The position numbers were made by a program, and so were the translations under genes. Shown piece after piece: positions 9,965 to 21,105 of a DNA stretch of 64,000 bases. Each line of letters opens with the position of its first letter. Positions within the stretch are counted from its first letter, which is position 1. This DNA is from Fusarium oxysporum f. sp. lycopersici 4287 (taxonomy: Eukaryota > Ascomycota > Sordariomycetes > Hypocreales > Nectriaceae), in the NCBI RefSeq assembly GCF_000149955.1, contig NW_017264852.1:62001-126000 (forward strand), given 5' to 3'. A model generated the notes under the pieces. It saw only the letters and a program-made list of their open reading frames with translations, was not told the origin of the DNA and made no database searches.

Positions 9965-10384
9965 ATGGAACTGAGCTACTGGCACGGAGAAATAACCCCG
10001 CCCTCTGATGCTAGAATAAAACGTTTCTTGGATCTTAAGATCCGCGCTGCAACAACAGACCCGGTTTCTTATACTAAGTCCGTCTACCCATCGGTTCACT
10101 CCAATATAATTGCATCTACGCTCTTAAAGACCTCCGGACACAGCGACAGAGACCGGAGACTTAGATACAAGCGACGTCTTGTTGAAAATTACAGAGCTAC
10201 CCTGGACTTAAAGAGCGAGAGCCTTTATTTCCAACCTACCGCGCTATATTTAAATTATCTCTCTGCAACTCAATATGCCGCTGTTTATGCGATTATCCTT
10301 GAAGAGAACCTATATTATTGCCATTGCTGGAAGAACTATCACTTTAACCAGTCGGCGAATCAAGCTCAACTGTCAGACTTTTAG
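9965..10384 (+). CDS. Hypothetical protein, doubtful
   Basis: An open frame of 139 aa from the ATG at 9965; the same frame is open further upstream without an ATG. It is basic in the middle (RDRRLRYKRRLVENYR) with a tyrosine-rich tail. There is no recognisable domain, no signal peptide and no good promoter. The length exceeds most chance ORFs of this window, but the area around it is decayed DNA. Confidence 0.25.
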   Translation: MELSYWHGEITPPSDARIKRFLDLKIRAATTDPVSYTKSVYPSVHSNIIASTLLKTSGHSDRDRRLRYKRRLVENYRATLDLKSESLYFQPTALYLNYLSATQYAAVYAIILEENLYYCHCWKNYHFNQSANQAQLSDF

Positions 10385-10490
10385 TTCTCTGGTCTGAGAC
10401 TCGTAGGTGTTTTATCAGGAAACAAGCAACAGCGGTCATAACCCTAATATCAAGCTTGTCAATGCAGAGGAGACGTCAATGTGCTAGTCG

Positions 10491-11900
10491 TCATGTACAG
10501 CTACACGACGATTCCTCGTTGTCGAGGATGTAAGTGAGGATCTTGACATATGCAGTCAGGCAATACATCAGGACCATCCTGGTGGTTTGCGATGCTAGCA
10601 GCAGTACGCTCGTGTACAGGGATGAGATATCGAGAGTGGTGCTATCATTGGCCGGAGCGGCTTTTGTCACAACGCTGGCCGGGTCAGTTGAACCTTTGCT
10701 GACAAAGTTGGTGATTTGAATGGCTTGGACTGGGACTGGGCTGGCTGAACCTTTTGGGATAGCTTTGAACTTTGAGCATTCGGCAAGCGTGCAGATTTGC
10801 TGGTCAATGTTGTCGAGTTCCGCATCTGGTATTCCAGATGAGTGATGGTGGTGGCAGTGGGGAGGAAACAGAGGAAGGGATCGCCATCCTGTGTTCACTG
10901 CTTATTGGTCTGCGTCTGCTATCTCAGTGGTAGGAGAAAGGTTTAACGTGAAGTTTGCATAGCCCTCCCAAGCATAATCAGCTTGCACACAGAACTGTCA
11001 AGAAGCTGACAAGAGAGCCATCGTACGCTATATCCTTCATCTCCAAAACAACCGTCTCTAGATAATTAAGAAGTCTGGTAATCTTGGGCGCTTCTGCGTC
11101 ACCCGAATGCTCTTTCTAAGCATTGGTTAAGTTATCTGCATGATCAATCCTGATGTTACATGCCTCCTCCTGAGTCTGAATGATGGTCGGCCTGTTTCGT
11201 CCTTGAGAACCTCGCTCTGAATAATGTAGTGAGCAACTCCTCGTCTATATGTGCATATCTCCTTTGCAGTCAAGCATCTCTCGATCTTCCTGGATTACCT
11301 AGATCCATTTAGTACTCCTTGGCGATCAAGTTTCTCAAGAGATCCTGCTCTTCACGAAGCAACAGGTTTAGGGCAGTAAAATTATTCTTGCATTAATGCG
11401 CTCCACGTTGTAACTTCGAGTATCTTTGCCCTTGCTCTGGTTGATCTGGAGTATATCGATGGCCAGAACTATAGGAATTTATCCCTTTTGCGCGTTTCTT
11501 AAGATACAAGCCACAGCAAAATCGACATATTGTTCTTAAGTCGTCACTGCAGCTTTGTCCAAAGATTACGGTGCTGCGGTGATAGATTGAGACAATCCTG
11601 TTTCTCCAAGGCCTCATGGGATAAGAGCAATAACTATGAGGATGATGTCTATGCTTTGTGCCTGTTGTATGACGAGGCATGGGTGGAAATGGGCTTGGGC
11701 AACGAAAGTAGCTGGTCTTGGCTACGCAATAGAAACAAGACACTTGTATTCCAACATTTAGAGCGACGAACCCATGATTTGTGTATGGCGTCCTGGACTC
11801 ACTTGCTCTACTGACATGCGCGGATGGGCGAGATCTTGACCGAATTCCCCGGTGCTGTTTATGGACCTTCAGCCTGTTCATGGAGTCTATGACCCGAGCC
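10491..11900 (-). pseudogene. RIP-type decayed coding sequence, unrecognised family
   Basis: On the minus strand one frame reads as protein from about 11780 to 11400 (for example AQAHFHPCLVIQQAQSIDII, then VTT-stop-EQYVDFAVACILRN, then IDILQINQSKGKDTRSYN). It is interrupted only by TAA, TAG and TGA at positions where CAA, CAG or CGA would make sense. Below 11400 the protein-like reading moves between frames (LLLREEQDLLRNLIAKEY-stop; LLNYLETVVLEMKDIAYDG). It ends in a 135-codon open piece at 10491 with a hydrophobic stretch. Stops one C-to-T step from Gln/Arg codons are the RIP signature on the coding strand. No domain recognised, so original function unknown. Confidence 0.5.
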
Positions 11901-12149
11901 AACGAACCCGTACTTATCTTCCCGGGAAGTAGTGGAGAGTCAAACTGTTTCAGAAAAGAACCAGCAACCCTTTCTGGTCAAGGGTTGATGGGGCAATACT
12001 CATGGAGTCAAGCTCTTCAAACGCGTTCTATCGCAAGACCGATCATCGCATGCAGTAAATGCATATAAAAGCCAGTATCGCATGCCTGTAGATTCTGATG
12101 TTATTGGTATACCTTTGACATAAAGGCCTCAAGATGCCAGGAGCAATTC

Positions 12150-12270
12150 GTTGTCAGCAGCAATGCATTATTGTTAGCAGCCACTTCTCATCAACAGCAG
12201 CTCCTCCTACAAACAGCAATTAACAGCAGTTACTTCTTATAGGCAGCAACTTCTTCTTATTGACAGCGAG
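12150..12270 (+). repeat. Degenerate CAGCA-rich tandem tract
   Basis: The trinucleotide-like unit cagca/cagcag recurs about ten times in 120 bases, separated by tt/ctt spacers (cagcagcaatg, agcagccactt, acagcagctcc, acagcaattaacagcag, ggcagcaact). It looks like a decayed microsatellite or minisatellite. No coding role seen. Confidence 0.5.
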
Positions 12271-12702
12271 ATACAATTCGTGAAATTTTAAGTGCTAACA
12301 TGAATAAATACAACAAATATGTCTATGCTCTCAAGGACATCGCAGTCACTCCGCAGTACCACTTCTAGCCTCAAAAACGTCCAGTATAGGCTCAGTTCAG
12401 CAACCCATATCTAATAGCGTCACCAACGCGCATCTTGAGTCTCCAACCACATCAAGAGCTATGGCGAGTGATTGTACTCCACGCAAATCTGGCACTCGCA
12501 TAGCATTGGGTGTCCCGGCCAGCGGAAAGCGTTCAAACGGACAGAGATTTGAGTATCATGCTCAGCGATGGGGTTATCCGTATTCCCCAAAGAATGCATG
12601 CTCAATCGAGAAGGCTCTGGCATCGGCGTGGAAGTCGGGCAGTCACCCTGCTAGCTGGTAGATGACATGGCCGAAATCTGCGTGTACAAATCGATAGACC
12701 GA

Positions 12703-13300
12703 TCACATTCTGCCCGAGACCTGCGATGTTCGGCTGAAGCATTGGTGTTGGAGGATCTCTCCAGGACCGATATTAGACCAGGCGGTTTGTGCTGATGGGA
12801 AGCATTCGCGGAGGATGACTCGCAAGTAGTAGTCTGTTCCCTTGCTCAGGAAGGCCAGTCTGCTGCACGCCAGCGATTTCTCGACTGAGATTCTGAACAG
12901 ACGAGAGGTATTGCAGGAAGCTTTCGGATCGCCGATGGGTGCCAACGGTACGGATGCGGCGATGTTGACGAACTGCTCGGTCTGGAGTTCGATTACCAGG
13001 GCGCTGTACCTCGTGTCGAGAGTTGATGACGGGAAGTCTCCGCGGTGGAATGGTGAAATGACCCCCGATGGCGGTAGTAGCTCGTCGTCGATGGCCCAGA
13101 TTCTGACGATGTGGTGATGCTCCAGGAATGTCACGGAAGCGAGTTGAAGGTTGGTCAGAGAAAATTGGAGGAGGCGACGGGGTCTCGTCCGTGGCTCTCT
13201 GAGGGGGAGTTGTGGGAGCGCTGTGATCTGCGGCTTGAGAGTCGCCAAAACGAGTGTCACTTTGAACCGACGAGCCGGCGTTGCTGAGTGAAGCTGCCAT
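12703..13300 (-). pseudogene. Decayed hypothetical gene
   Basis: Two overlapping minus-strand frames each look protein-like in part. The frame starting at 13300 has a Ser/Thr/Pro-rich disordered start (MAASLSNAGSSVQSDTRFGD). The other frame, from about 13150 down, reads VTFLEHHHIVRIWAIDDELL and later KGTDYYLRVILRECFPSAQ, and continues past the TGA at 12703 with further protein-like pieces interrupted by stops. The simplest view is one gene with a frameshift and later nonsense mutations. Family unknown. The stretch 13301-13995 upstream shows only short ORFs I cannot support. Confidence 0.35.
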
Positions 13301-13995
13301 AGTGACTAGTGGAAGTACAGGAGATCTGACCAGAAGAATTGGATTGAGATGAGCTTGAGGAACGATATCGATGCAGTAGGGGCTGCAAGCTCCGGTAGAT
13401 AACAGATGGAAAGGGTGATAAGTTCTTCGCAGCTAGGAAAGGATGAGGAGGGAAGCGATCGAAAACACGATGTTTAGTCCGGAAGAGTACGGCTCACACT
13501 TCCGTCCCTCACATCCCAGATATGGGGAAGACAGCAAACTAAGAGCACAGAGATATACCAATACAGAAGTGTTGGCATTCTGGTGACTGGAAAGCCCAGG
13601 GGAGTCTTGGAAACAGGGGAAGAAAAGACATGTCATAAATGTCCAACCGGACGTTGCAAGCGTAGGTATGTTGAGTTGAAGGATCAAGAGTGCCGATTGT
13701 CCCCAAATAAGCACCTCACAAGATCATGAATGACCAAAAGCATACAGGGAAATTCCAGCTGAAGAGTAATCTGCTGCAGCGCACAGAGCTATCTACGCCC
13801 GTGGTGTTGGAGTTACGCGACAGAGAACGTCGACCCTGAATTTTGAGAGAACAGAGAAGAGTTTCATGCCGTTGATTACTGTAAGGAAACCAGATGCTGA
13901 TTTCCAAGGATGATAACATCAGCACGTCGCCGACCCATTTTTGGTCTGTCGCCATGACCTTGAGCTAATGACAGGCGTTGCAGTAATCAGATCCA

Positions 13996-14480
13996 ATGGC
14001 GGAAGCGCTCGGCATCGCATCCAGCGTTATTGCAGTAGTCGACCTGTTGGCCAAAGTGCTTTTCCTGTACTTATAATACTCCCGAGAGGTAAAGAATGCC
14101 AGGGATGATATCGAAAGGCTCCGTGAAGAAGTTGCTGCTTTTCAGGGCATAGCCAAGAAACTTAAGGCTCGTATTAAAGGGCTTCGCGAGAGGGAGATAA
14201 AAACGTCTTAATAATTAATATTTACAATAGAAGATAGCCACTTAACGCTAGAAAAGCTTAAATAACAGCTCTAACCTTTAACTAGTCGAAAGGCAATAAG
14301 TTAATTTGGTATATATATACTTAAATAGGCATTGAAAATAAATATCTTAAGGAAGCCATTTAAAAGCTTAAGTGTTATAGAAGGAATATTTCTTTGGCGT
14401 TAAACATGAATTAGAAATAAGCGATGCTATCAGGGAAATAGCAGTTATACTAACACAAATCCGATCTAGTATAATCCTCC
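13996..14480 (+). pseudogene. RIP-decayed N-terminal domain of a fungal NLR (STAND) protein
   Basis: From the ATG at 13996 the frame reads MAEALGIASSVIAVVDLLAK, then a TAA, then YSREVKNARDDIERLREEVA and GIAKKLKARIKGLRE. This is the typical start of the fungal NLR helical N-terminal domain. Further on, LTLEKLK-stop-QL-stop-PLTSRKAIS and later SLALN match the rest of that domain, with stops at Gln positions (CAA/CAG to TAA/TAG). After about 14210 the DNA becomes AT-rich and no NACHT part is visible before purine-rich retrotransposon DNA begins near 14500. This is a truncated relic, not the same subfamily as the intact NLR at 15437. Confidence 0.7.
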
Positions 14481-14489
14481 AGAACGTCG

Positions 14490-14705
14490 TAAGGAAAGAG
14501 TTAAGTAAAAGATAATTTTAATAAAAGAGGCGAAGGTGATTGGTAAGAAAAAATAGCTAGTAATAAAAAAAAGAAAGCTTAATAGGAGAGGGGATTTTTC
14601 TAAAAGAGATACCTAAGAAATAATAAAAGAAAATAGGAAAATTACTAAGAAAACTATAAAAAAAGGGGGGATAAAAAGAGATAAAAAGATAGAGATAAAG
14701 AGAGG
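14490..14705 (+). mobile_element. Internal 3' remnant of an LTR retrotransposon, with polypurine tract
   Basis: This stretch is almost pure A/G on the plus strand (for example gggggataaaaagagataaa). It ends in gataaagagagg directly against the TG of the LTR at 14706. A purine-rich tract immediately upstream of a TG..CA repeat is where the polypurine primer of a 3' LTR should be. No coding sequence survives. Confidence 0.45.
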
Positions 14706-14893
14706 TGTTGCACTGGATGTGCTTAAAATGGATTGAAGGTTAGGTCATGTATAATAAGCAGCAGTAGTGAGTTGATTGGTTCTATCTTCTGTGTAGGGTA
14801 TTCCATCCTACAGGTTTTACTTTAAATCACCTAGCTTGATTACTAAGGGTTGTTGTTCCTGAGGATCATTAAGACCAAGTCCGGCCTGCGACA
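14706..14893 (+). repeat. 188-bp LTR (copy A) of an LTR retrotransposon
   Basis: Starts TGTTGCACTGG and ends GCCTGCGACA, with TG..CA termini and near-inverted ends (TGTTGC/GCGACA). An inverted copy of exactly the same 188-bp length is at 62210-62397 and aligns without gaps. No target-site duplication flanks this copy (agagg / tatct), which together with the purine tract upstream suggests a 3' LTR of a truncated element. Confidence 0.8.
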
Positions 14894-15436
14894 TATCTCA
14901 ACGAGATATATCAAGCTAACACATTAAAAAAGCCCAATTAACTCAGAGTTTAGGCAGAACTTGCTGCCTAGGCTATTATGTCATAAAAGATAAGAATAAG
15001 GTCAGGGTATGATTCCAGCTAAGTATCTATAGACATAAGAAAACCTTTAAAAAACCTGCCTAAATTACTTTTTTTATTCCTCTTGTTGCTATTTATGTCA
15101 CCGACGACTTTTCGCGTTTGAGTTGGTACTACCATTTGCCCTCAGGATCATAGCTAAGCAGCCGCAGATTGTGAATAAAGGAGGATTTGGCTTCAAAAAC
15201 TTTCTCTTTTTAGATTGAATTTAATACGTCTCTTAGTTATCAATATTTCACTATTTCACCTTGCTTGAGATCTAGCCAGTCAGCCTCATTTGGCCCAACT
15301 GCTGGTTATGCATCGGCCCGTCATATCTTCCGGTCAGCAAGGCAGATGGATTGGCTCCAAATGTTTCAACCTCCAAGCCTCATTGCGCAGCCTGATCATC
15401 ATCACTTCCATATCTTCATTCTAGAATCTCGGAATC
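14894..15436. other. Intergenic region upstream of the NLR
   Basis: AT-rich to about 15250, then more balanced. Contains no supported gene. The last 150 bases are the presumed promoter and leader of the NLR gene; the ORF overlapping it in another frame (15265-15594) is a shadow. Confidence 0.4.
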
Positions 15437-18248
15437 ATGGCCGAACTTGCTGCTATCGCCTTGGCGGGCAATATCCTTCAGTTTCTGGAGGTCGGCATCA
15501 AGTTGACCCGTACAGCGACAAGAGCTTATCAGTCCACAGACGGCTTCATAAAGGAAGACCGGGACTTTCTGGCCGATACCGAACGCTCTCGTAAACTAGC
15601 GTGTCTCATCCAGCAGAACCAATGGACTCCAGAAGAACATTATGAGAGCCGCTTGGATGATAGCCTCATGGAGACGGCCAACATATGTGAGGCATATGCA
15701 TCCGAACTTGTAACCCTTCTTGATTCAATGCGTCTTAAGTCTGGAGGGTTTCGCGGCTTACAATCTATTAAGATTAGCATGCTTCGACAATTCAAAGCTA
15801 GGGATGTTCGGAACCTGGAAGTGAAGATGATCGCAGCACGAGATAATCTTATGCTTGCATTGATAAGTACATCTTAGTGAGTTTTACCCGTTCCCTATTG
15901 ACACCAAGTTCAAGCCACTGAAACGTAAGTTCAGTGTCCAGCAATCATCTGCTCTGAGCGCCATCCGCCAGTTGAAGCAGCAAGGCGCGGTTTTGGAAGC
16001 CAATACTACAAGCAAACTGGAGTCTATTGAGAATCTCATTCAGGGAGTTGCATCTATTGACTCAGACGGGGCTACGACGATGATAACGCATTTGGATAAC
16101 CTTGCGACCGAAGCGAAACAGGTGAAGAGACAGCATAAGCTGTTAAAGACCCTTCGATTTCCTACTATCAGGCAGAGACACAGTGCTATTATGGAGCATC
16201 ACAAAGCGACATTCCAGTGGATATTTACAAGTACCGAAACCGGTTTCGGAGAGTGGCTTGAATCAGGTGGTGGATTCTTCTGGGTTAAAGGTAAGGCGGG
16301 CAGTGGAAAGTCAACGCTGATGAAATTTCTTGCAACCCACGTCGAAACAGAGATCCGATTGAAGACCTGGGGAAAAGGGCAAAAAGTTATCACAGCGAGC
16401 CATTTCTTCTGGAATGCCGGGACGCCAATGCAGAAATCCCTCACTGGACTGTTTCAAACGATACTTTACCAGGTTGTCAAGGTGTGCCCGGAGCTCATTG
16501 ATATGGTCATTGAGTGCCGGAAAGACCCATCGGACCTTATGCTGGTAGAGCCATGGGACGACGACGAACTTCGCATAGCTTTCCAAAGGCTCTCAAGCCT
16601 AGAGTCTCTCCCTTTGCATTTTTGCTTCTTCATTGATGGACTAGACGAGTATACGGCCGGAAAGCAGCGTTATACTGGCACATTCGAGGAGTTGCTTGCC
16701 CCATTAAGAGTTCTAGCTTCCTCTCCTTCAATCAAGCTATGTGTGTCTAGTCGACCTTGGAATTCATTCGACAAAGAGTTTGGCAGACTCGAGTGGAAAC
16801 TTCAACTCGAAGACCTAACAAGAGAGGACATCAGAAGCTATGTGACGGAACAACTGGGCGCCAACCAGAAATTTCAAGAGCTGTCTAACAATAATCTACA
16901 ATGCTCTGAGATACCAGAAACAATTGTTCAAAGAGCCCAAGGAGTTTTCCTATGGGTCTTTCTTGTTGTAAACTCTCTCTTACGAGGCCTTTACAACGAT
17001 GACAGTTACACTGATCTCCAACAAAGACTGAATGAGCTCCCAGATGACTTATACCGATACTTCGAACACATGCTCTATTCCATTGAGAATGTCTACTGGG
17101 ACAGCACTACCCGAATATTCAGAACTGTTCTCGTATCGGAACAATCGTTACCACTACTAAGCTTTGAATTTCTAGACCGGGAAGTGGATGATCCCGCATA
17201 TGCAATCACTATGCAGTCCCAGCCCTTGTCGAAAGAGAGATATAAGAGGATCCATCAGCGGGCGAAGACACGGCTGAACGCACGTTGCCGCGATTTGCTC
17301 TACGTCACGAAAAACACTGGAGAAGCTGTATTTCTGTATCAAGTCGACTTTGTTCACCGAACAGCTAGGGACTTCTTCTTGGACACAGGGGTGATAGACA
17401 AGATCATTCAGCAACGACCAACACAGGACTTCAATCCGCATCTCTCCCTCTGTAAGGTTATGCTGGCTTTGACAAAAGCCCTGACAAACTTTCAGTCAAT
17501 CTCTACATTCGTTGCTGATCTCATGTATTATGCGCGCACTATCGAAGACATGTACGGCCAGCCTGACCTATATAGAGACACCCCAATCAGTTTCGGCAGT
17601 TTGACCGAGATGTTTGGCATCCTGGATGAATTGGCAAGGGTTAATACAGAACGGTCTGTGACTCCGGATGTTCATCTGTTGGACAATCTTGAGCATCTTT
17701 CAAAAGATTACTTCAAAAAGCCCCGCTTGAATAACGTCTTGGCGCCTGCAGTCCAGGCCGGATTGCTCCTCTATGTCGAAGATCGCCTTCGCAGGCACCC
17801 TTCAGAGCTTCAGTTGAATACTGGCCGACCTCTGCTTGATTACGCCCTACGACCAGGAAATACTGCGCCTATTCTGAGGTCACCTTCAGAGACAGTTCCC
17901 ATTATCCCTATTTTAAAACTTCTCTTACACCTTGGAGCCAACCCTAACGCCAGAGTAGATATGTACGATGGGAAAACGACATGGGGGTGTTTCTTGGAGA
18001 CTTGCCAACAACATGCTGCGCGGAAACGAAGCCCCGAAGAAGTCGAAAAGATAGCAGCTGCTCTGGAGCTTATGATAGACTATGGAGCAAGAGTGGGGGG
18101 ACACTTTGGCCGCCTCACCTTTATGGAGCTACTTGATGAAATCAACTTGCCACCTCATTGGGCCAATCGCATCCAAGAGATGACTGAAAACAAATATGAG
18201 AAACAATCACTACTCTCAAGTATTACGTCTTGGCTACAATGGAAGTAG
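15437..18248 (+). CDS. NACHT-type NLR (STAND NTPase) protein
   Basis: Two exons, 15437-15876 and 15935-18248, 917 aa. The 58-nt intron (gtgagt..ttcag) joins TA to T and removes the apparent stop at 15875. The N-terminal helical domain (MAELAAIALAGNILQFLEVG) is typical of fungal NLRs. The NACHT domain has Walker A GKAGSGKST (about residue 270), Walker B CFFIDGLDEY (about 375) and CVSSRPW. After it comes the VDFVHRTARDFFL motif seen in many fungal NACHT proteins. The C-terminus has two ankyrin-like stretches (LLLHLGANPNAR, LMIDYGARVG) but no long repeat array. Such proteins are intracellular sensors in heterokaryon incompatibility or immunity. Ligand and output are unknown. The gene is intact although relics lie just upstream. 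Confidence 0.92.
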
Positions 18249-18550
18249 CACTAAACATTAAAAAGATATTCTCTTAATTAGAACTTCTTAGAAATAATAA
18301 AGTTAATTAAGTAAAGTTAATTAAATATTATAAGTTAGTATAAGTAGTAATCATAACTAAGCAGGTAAATCAGCTAATTAACTTACTCCCTTATTGAATT
18401 GATATATATATTTACGCCTAGGCTTAGTATATAGAATATTAAAGAGAAAAATCAGGGTTTTAAAATAATATATAATTTATTATCATAAGATTTAATTTAA
18501 TTAAAATATCTATAAGTGAAGTTATTCTTGTTATACGGATCAAGTTGCTA
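18249..18550. other. AT-rich spacer
   Basis: Very AT-rich (taattaagtaaagttaatt and similar), no open frame. Probable RIP-affected repeat remnant. Confidence 0.5.
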
Positions 18551-19043
18551 CAGGGTGGGGTGTCCACTGACTTTTGGAGTATAATTTTAGTTAAGCCTTT
18601 CTTTGATACTAACCCTAGTATTATTCCAAAACCCCTGACAGAATGGTGGGGTTGAATGTAGCTGAAAGCTAATCCTGGCTGCCAAGTTGGGCGAAGAGTG
18701 CACCTTGTTGAATGACAGGCTGCCAACTAGGAGCACAGCCGAAAGACATCGCAACATTGCGATTCACTCTAGTTCTGCCGCTAATGATGATTCTATGAGC
18801 TCTCACCAATCTACACGACCTTGGGCTTGTCTCCAACGCGACCATCAGAATGCATCTCCCAGCAAGAGCACGAATTACCGAGGCCGCTGATAGAGCAACG
18901 AACTAGCCTAACTATAGCAATAAGAATTCAAATGACGCGAATCAGCTCAGTATTGCTAGGAGATGTTCCTAGAAGCATCAAGACGCCTCGCTATACCTCC
19001 ATTTCTCAATATTGAACCCACCAAACAAGGTGGACCCCACCCA
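18551..19043 (+). mobile_element. Possible Tc1/mariner- or pogo-type MITE remnant
   Basis: The left end reads CAGGGTGGGGTGTCCACTG and the right end, read inward on the other strand, TGGGTGGGGTCCACC. Both are flanked by TA (18549-18550 and 19044-19045), the target of Tc1/mariner elements. Inside, a short frame near 18850 (MHLPARARITEAADRATN, then stop) and a later QLSIARRC faintly recall the N-terminal helix-turn-helix of pogo-like transposases. The terminal match is short and imperfect, so this is tentative. Confidence 0.35.
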
Positions 19044-19742
19044 TAGGTCTGGGCTCAAAGGACTAGGTTTCTGCACCAGGCAGCTGAACCAGTGAAGCAG
19101 GAGAGAAAGGACCATTGCTCAAAACTAACAAGGGATGTGTGCTGGGTTCTGAGTCTGGGGCGAAGCTGGTCAGCTACAAGGGTCATAAAAGAACAATCTG
19201 GAAAGGACATGGGCTTACATCACATGGGAGCCATGTGGTTTTTTGCCCCCATGTGATGAACATGAAGCAGTTGTAACAGACTATCCATGCCAAGGAATTC
19301 CTGGCAGAGCTGAGTCTTGGTCGGATACAGAAGATCGTGGCTGAAGTTGGTGAAGTAGAAGCCGTTCATTTGGGTAAACAGACACTTTCACCCTTGAACC
19401 TGTAGGGGATATTCTAGATAATTTAAAGCTCGTGCCCTACCGCAGAAATATGATGGTCTTTGCACCGATGCCAAGGATCTTCATAGTCCTGGAAACACAT
19501 GGTGGATTGTGTGCGAAGAGGTCTTGCAAGAACAAAGAAGCAGAGTAGTAAGGCGCGATGGATCCAATTGCAAAGACTGAAATAGAAAATATTCATACAG
19601 CGCCACCGAAACAAATTCTTATGTATATATAAATGCAGAGACATCATCTGCAGTCGCCAAGGACTTCTTTCTCCAACATCTCTCAACTGTAATCCAATAC
19701 CGATAACACTGAGACATATTTATATCTCTCTACATCTCCGGC
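19044..19742. other. Intergenic; promoter of the 92-aa gene
   Basis: No supported gene. A TATA-like tatgtatatataaatgcag (about 19621-19637) lies about 110 bp upstream of the start at 19743. The tail, rich in catc/tctc, looks like a fungal 5' leader. Confidence 0.4.
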
Positions 19743-20021
19743 ATGGCCTCCGATATCAACAACCGTGATCAACGTCAAGAGCTAACTGCCTTGGCCGGGG
19801 TTTGGCTTGGTAAGAGCGAGAACGATACCAACGAGCCCCGCGTGCGGGATAGCTTCGTTCAAGCGCAAGAGGAACTCCCTGACAAAAGCTCTCCCCTTTT
19901 CAAAACACTACAGAATCTGTACCAAAGGCTAATGCATCCCCATCATCCCCTTACCGCGGAAACGATGGACGAAATCCATCAACGGTTGGAGAATCTTAAA
20001 CAACAGAGAATTTTACATTAA
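19743..20021 (+). CDS. Small hypothetical protein (92 aa)
   Basis: A compact ORF with a good start context (ccggcATGGCC) and a TATA-like element upstream. The protein is hydrophilic and helical (for example LFKTLQNLYQRLM and MDEIHQRLENLKQQR), with no signal peptide, membrane segment or known domain. It sits 1.5 kb after the NLR on the same strand. A functional link to the NLR is possible but unsupported. Confidence 0.5.
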   Translation: MASDINNRDQRQELTALAGVWLGKSENDTNEPRVRDSFVQAQEELPDKSSPLFKTLQNLYQRLMHPHHPLTAETMDEIHQRLENLKQQRILH

Positions 20022-20940
20022 CTTGATTAATTAACACTTTATAAATTCCTTTAGTTCCCCCTTAACCTAATCTAGTGAATAAGATTGTATAGCTTCTTCC
20101 CTTAAATATTATATAATAATACTCAGTATACTTAGCTATGGTATGTTATTAAGCTATCCCCGTGCTTTGATAGTTAATTAGATATAGAAACTCCTGTTAT
20201 ATATTAAAATAACCTTTAGCCTTATATATTAAAGTTAATTCTACTAGGAATACATAACTTTACCCTATATTTTATGCTGTAGACTTAAATTCTTTCTAGG
20301 GGTAGAACTAAATTTATCCCTTATATCTATATAACTTAATCTTTTACCGCTAGAGGAGAGTTCAAGGTTGCTGCATGTGTGAAATAGGCTGACGTTTATA
20401 AGTTAACCGCCTCCCTCCGTACGTTGACGGAGGTAGTGTTGAAATCACAAATTCGGCGGGCTAACATTATTCAGATGCTATCTGCCCATTCATTTAAGTG
20501 CAGTATAAAATTATAAGAAATACAAAGATGTAGTGTGTACATAAGGCAGAATCACCTTAAGTTAACCAATCACAAGACACGACGTGTGCACAAATAATCA
20601 AGTTACAAATGCTCTCTTCCTCTCTGTTCTTTATTTCTTTCTCTAAACCTTCCTCTTGTCCTGAATGGGTATCTGAACTGGTGGTTTGGTCCGTGTGCTT
20701 TGACCCATTTCTGTTGGCATATCACATGCCTGTGGCCCTGCCAGTGGCTTATTGATTAGGCTGTCGCTGCTATGACAATGAGGCTATACCGCCTCACCGT
20801 CCAAAAAAGCGGGGCGAGCCAACTCCGCAAGCTTGTATGCTATTGGCTGCTAATACTACACACTTCTATCATTGTCAGAGGTGCAAACGCCACGCTTTCA
20901 GCTCTCAGGCAGTGGATGCCACTAAACTCAGCCACTTGCA
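20022..20940. other. AT-rich then mixed intergenic region
   Basis: 20030-20350 is AT-rich with no frame. At 20412-20431 a hairpin CCTCCGT-acgttg-ACGGAGG is visible. No gene is supported up to a TATA-like tagtataaagac at 20948-20959. Confidence 0.4.
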
Positions 20941-21105
20941 GCCTTGTATAGTATAAAGACGGTGCTCTGGTACGTCTGCACCCGATTTCTCTACGTTACC
21001 TTTGTATTTTCATCCCTCCACAACACAGTTCTAATTTGTAACGTCATCTCGATTCTAGGTGTACATCGAAAGTTACATCTCAACCAACAAAGTTCAACTC
21101 ATCAG

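Noticed and set aside
12773..13300. 175-aa ORF taken as an intact gene
   Set aside because: Becomes Arg/Pro-rich out-of-frame text after about 60 codons while a different frame becomes protein-like, so a frameshifted gene is more likely.
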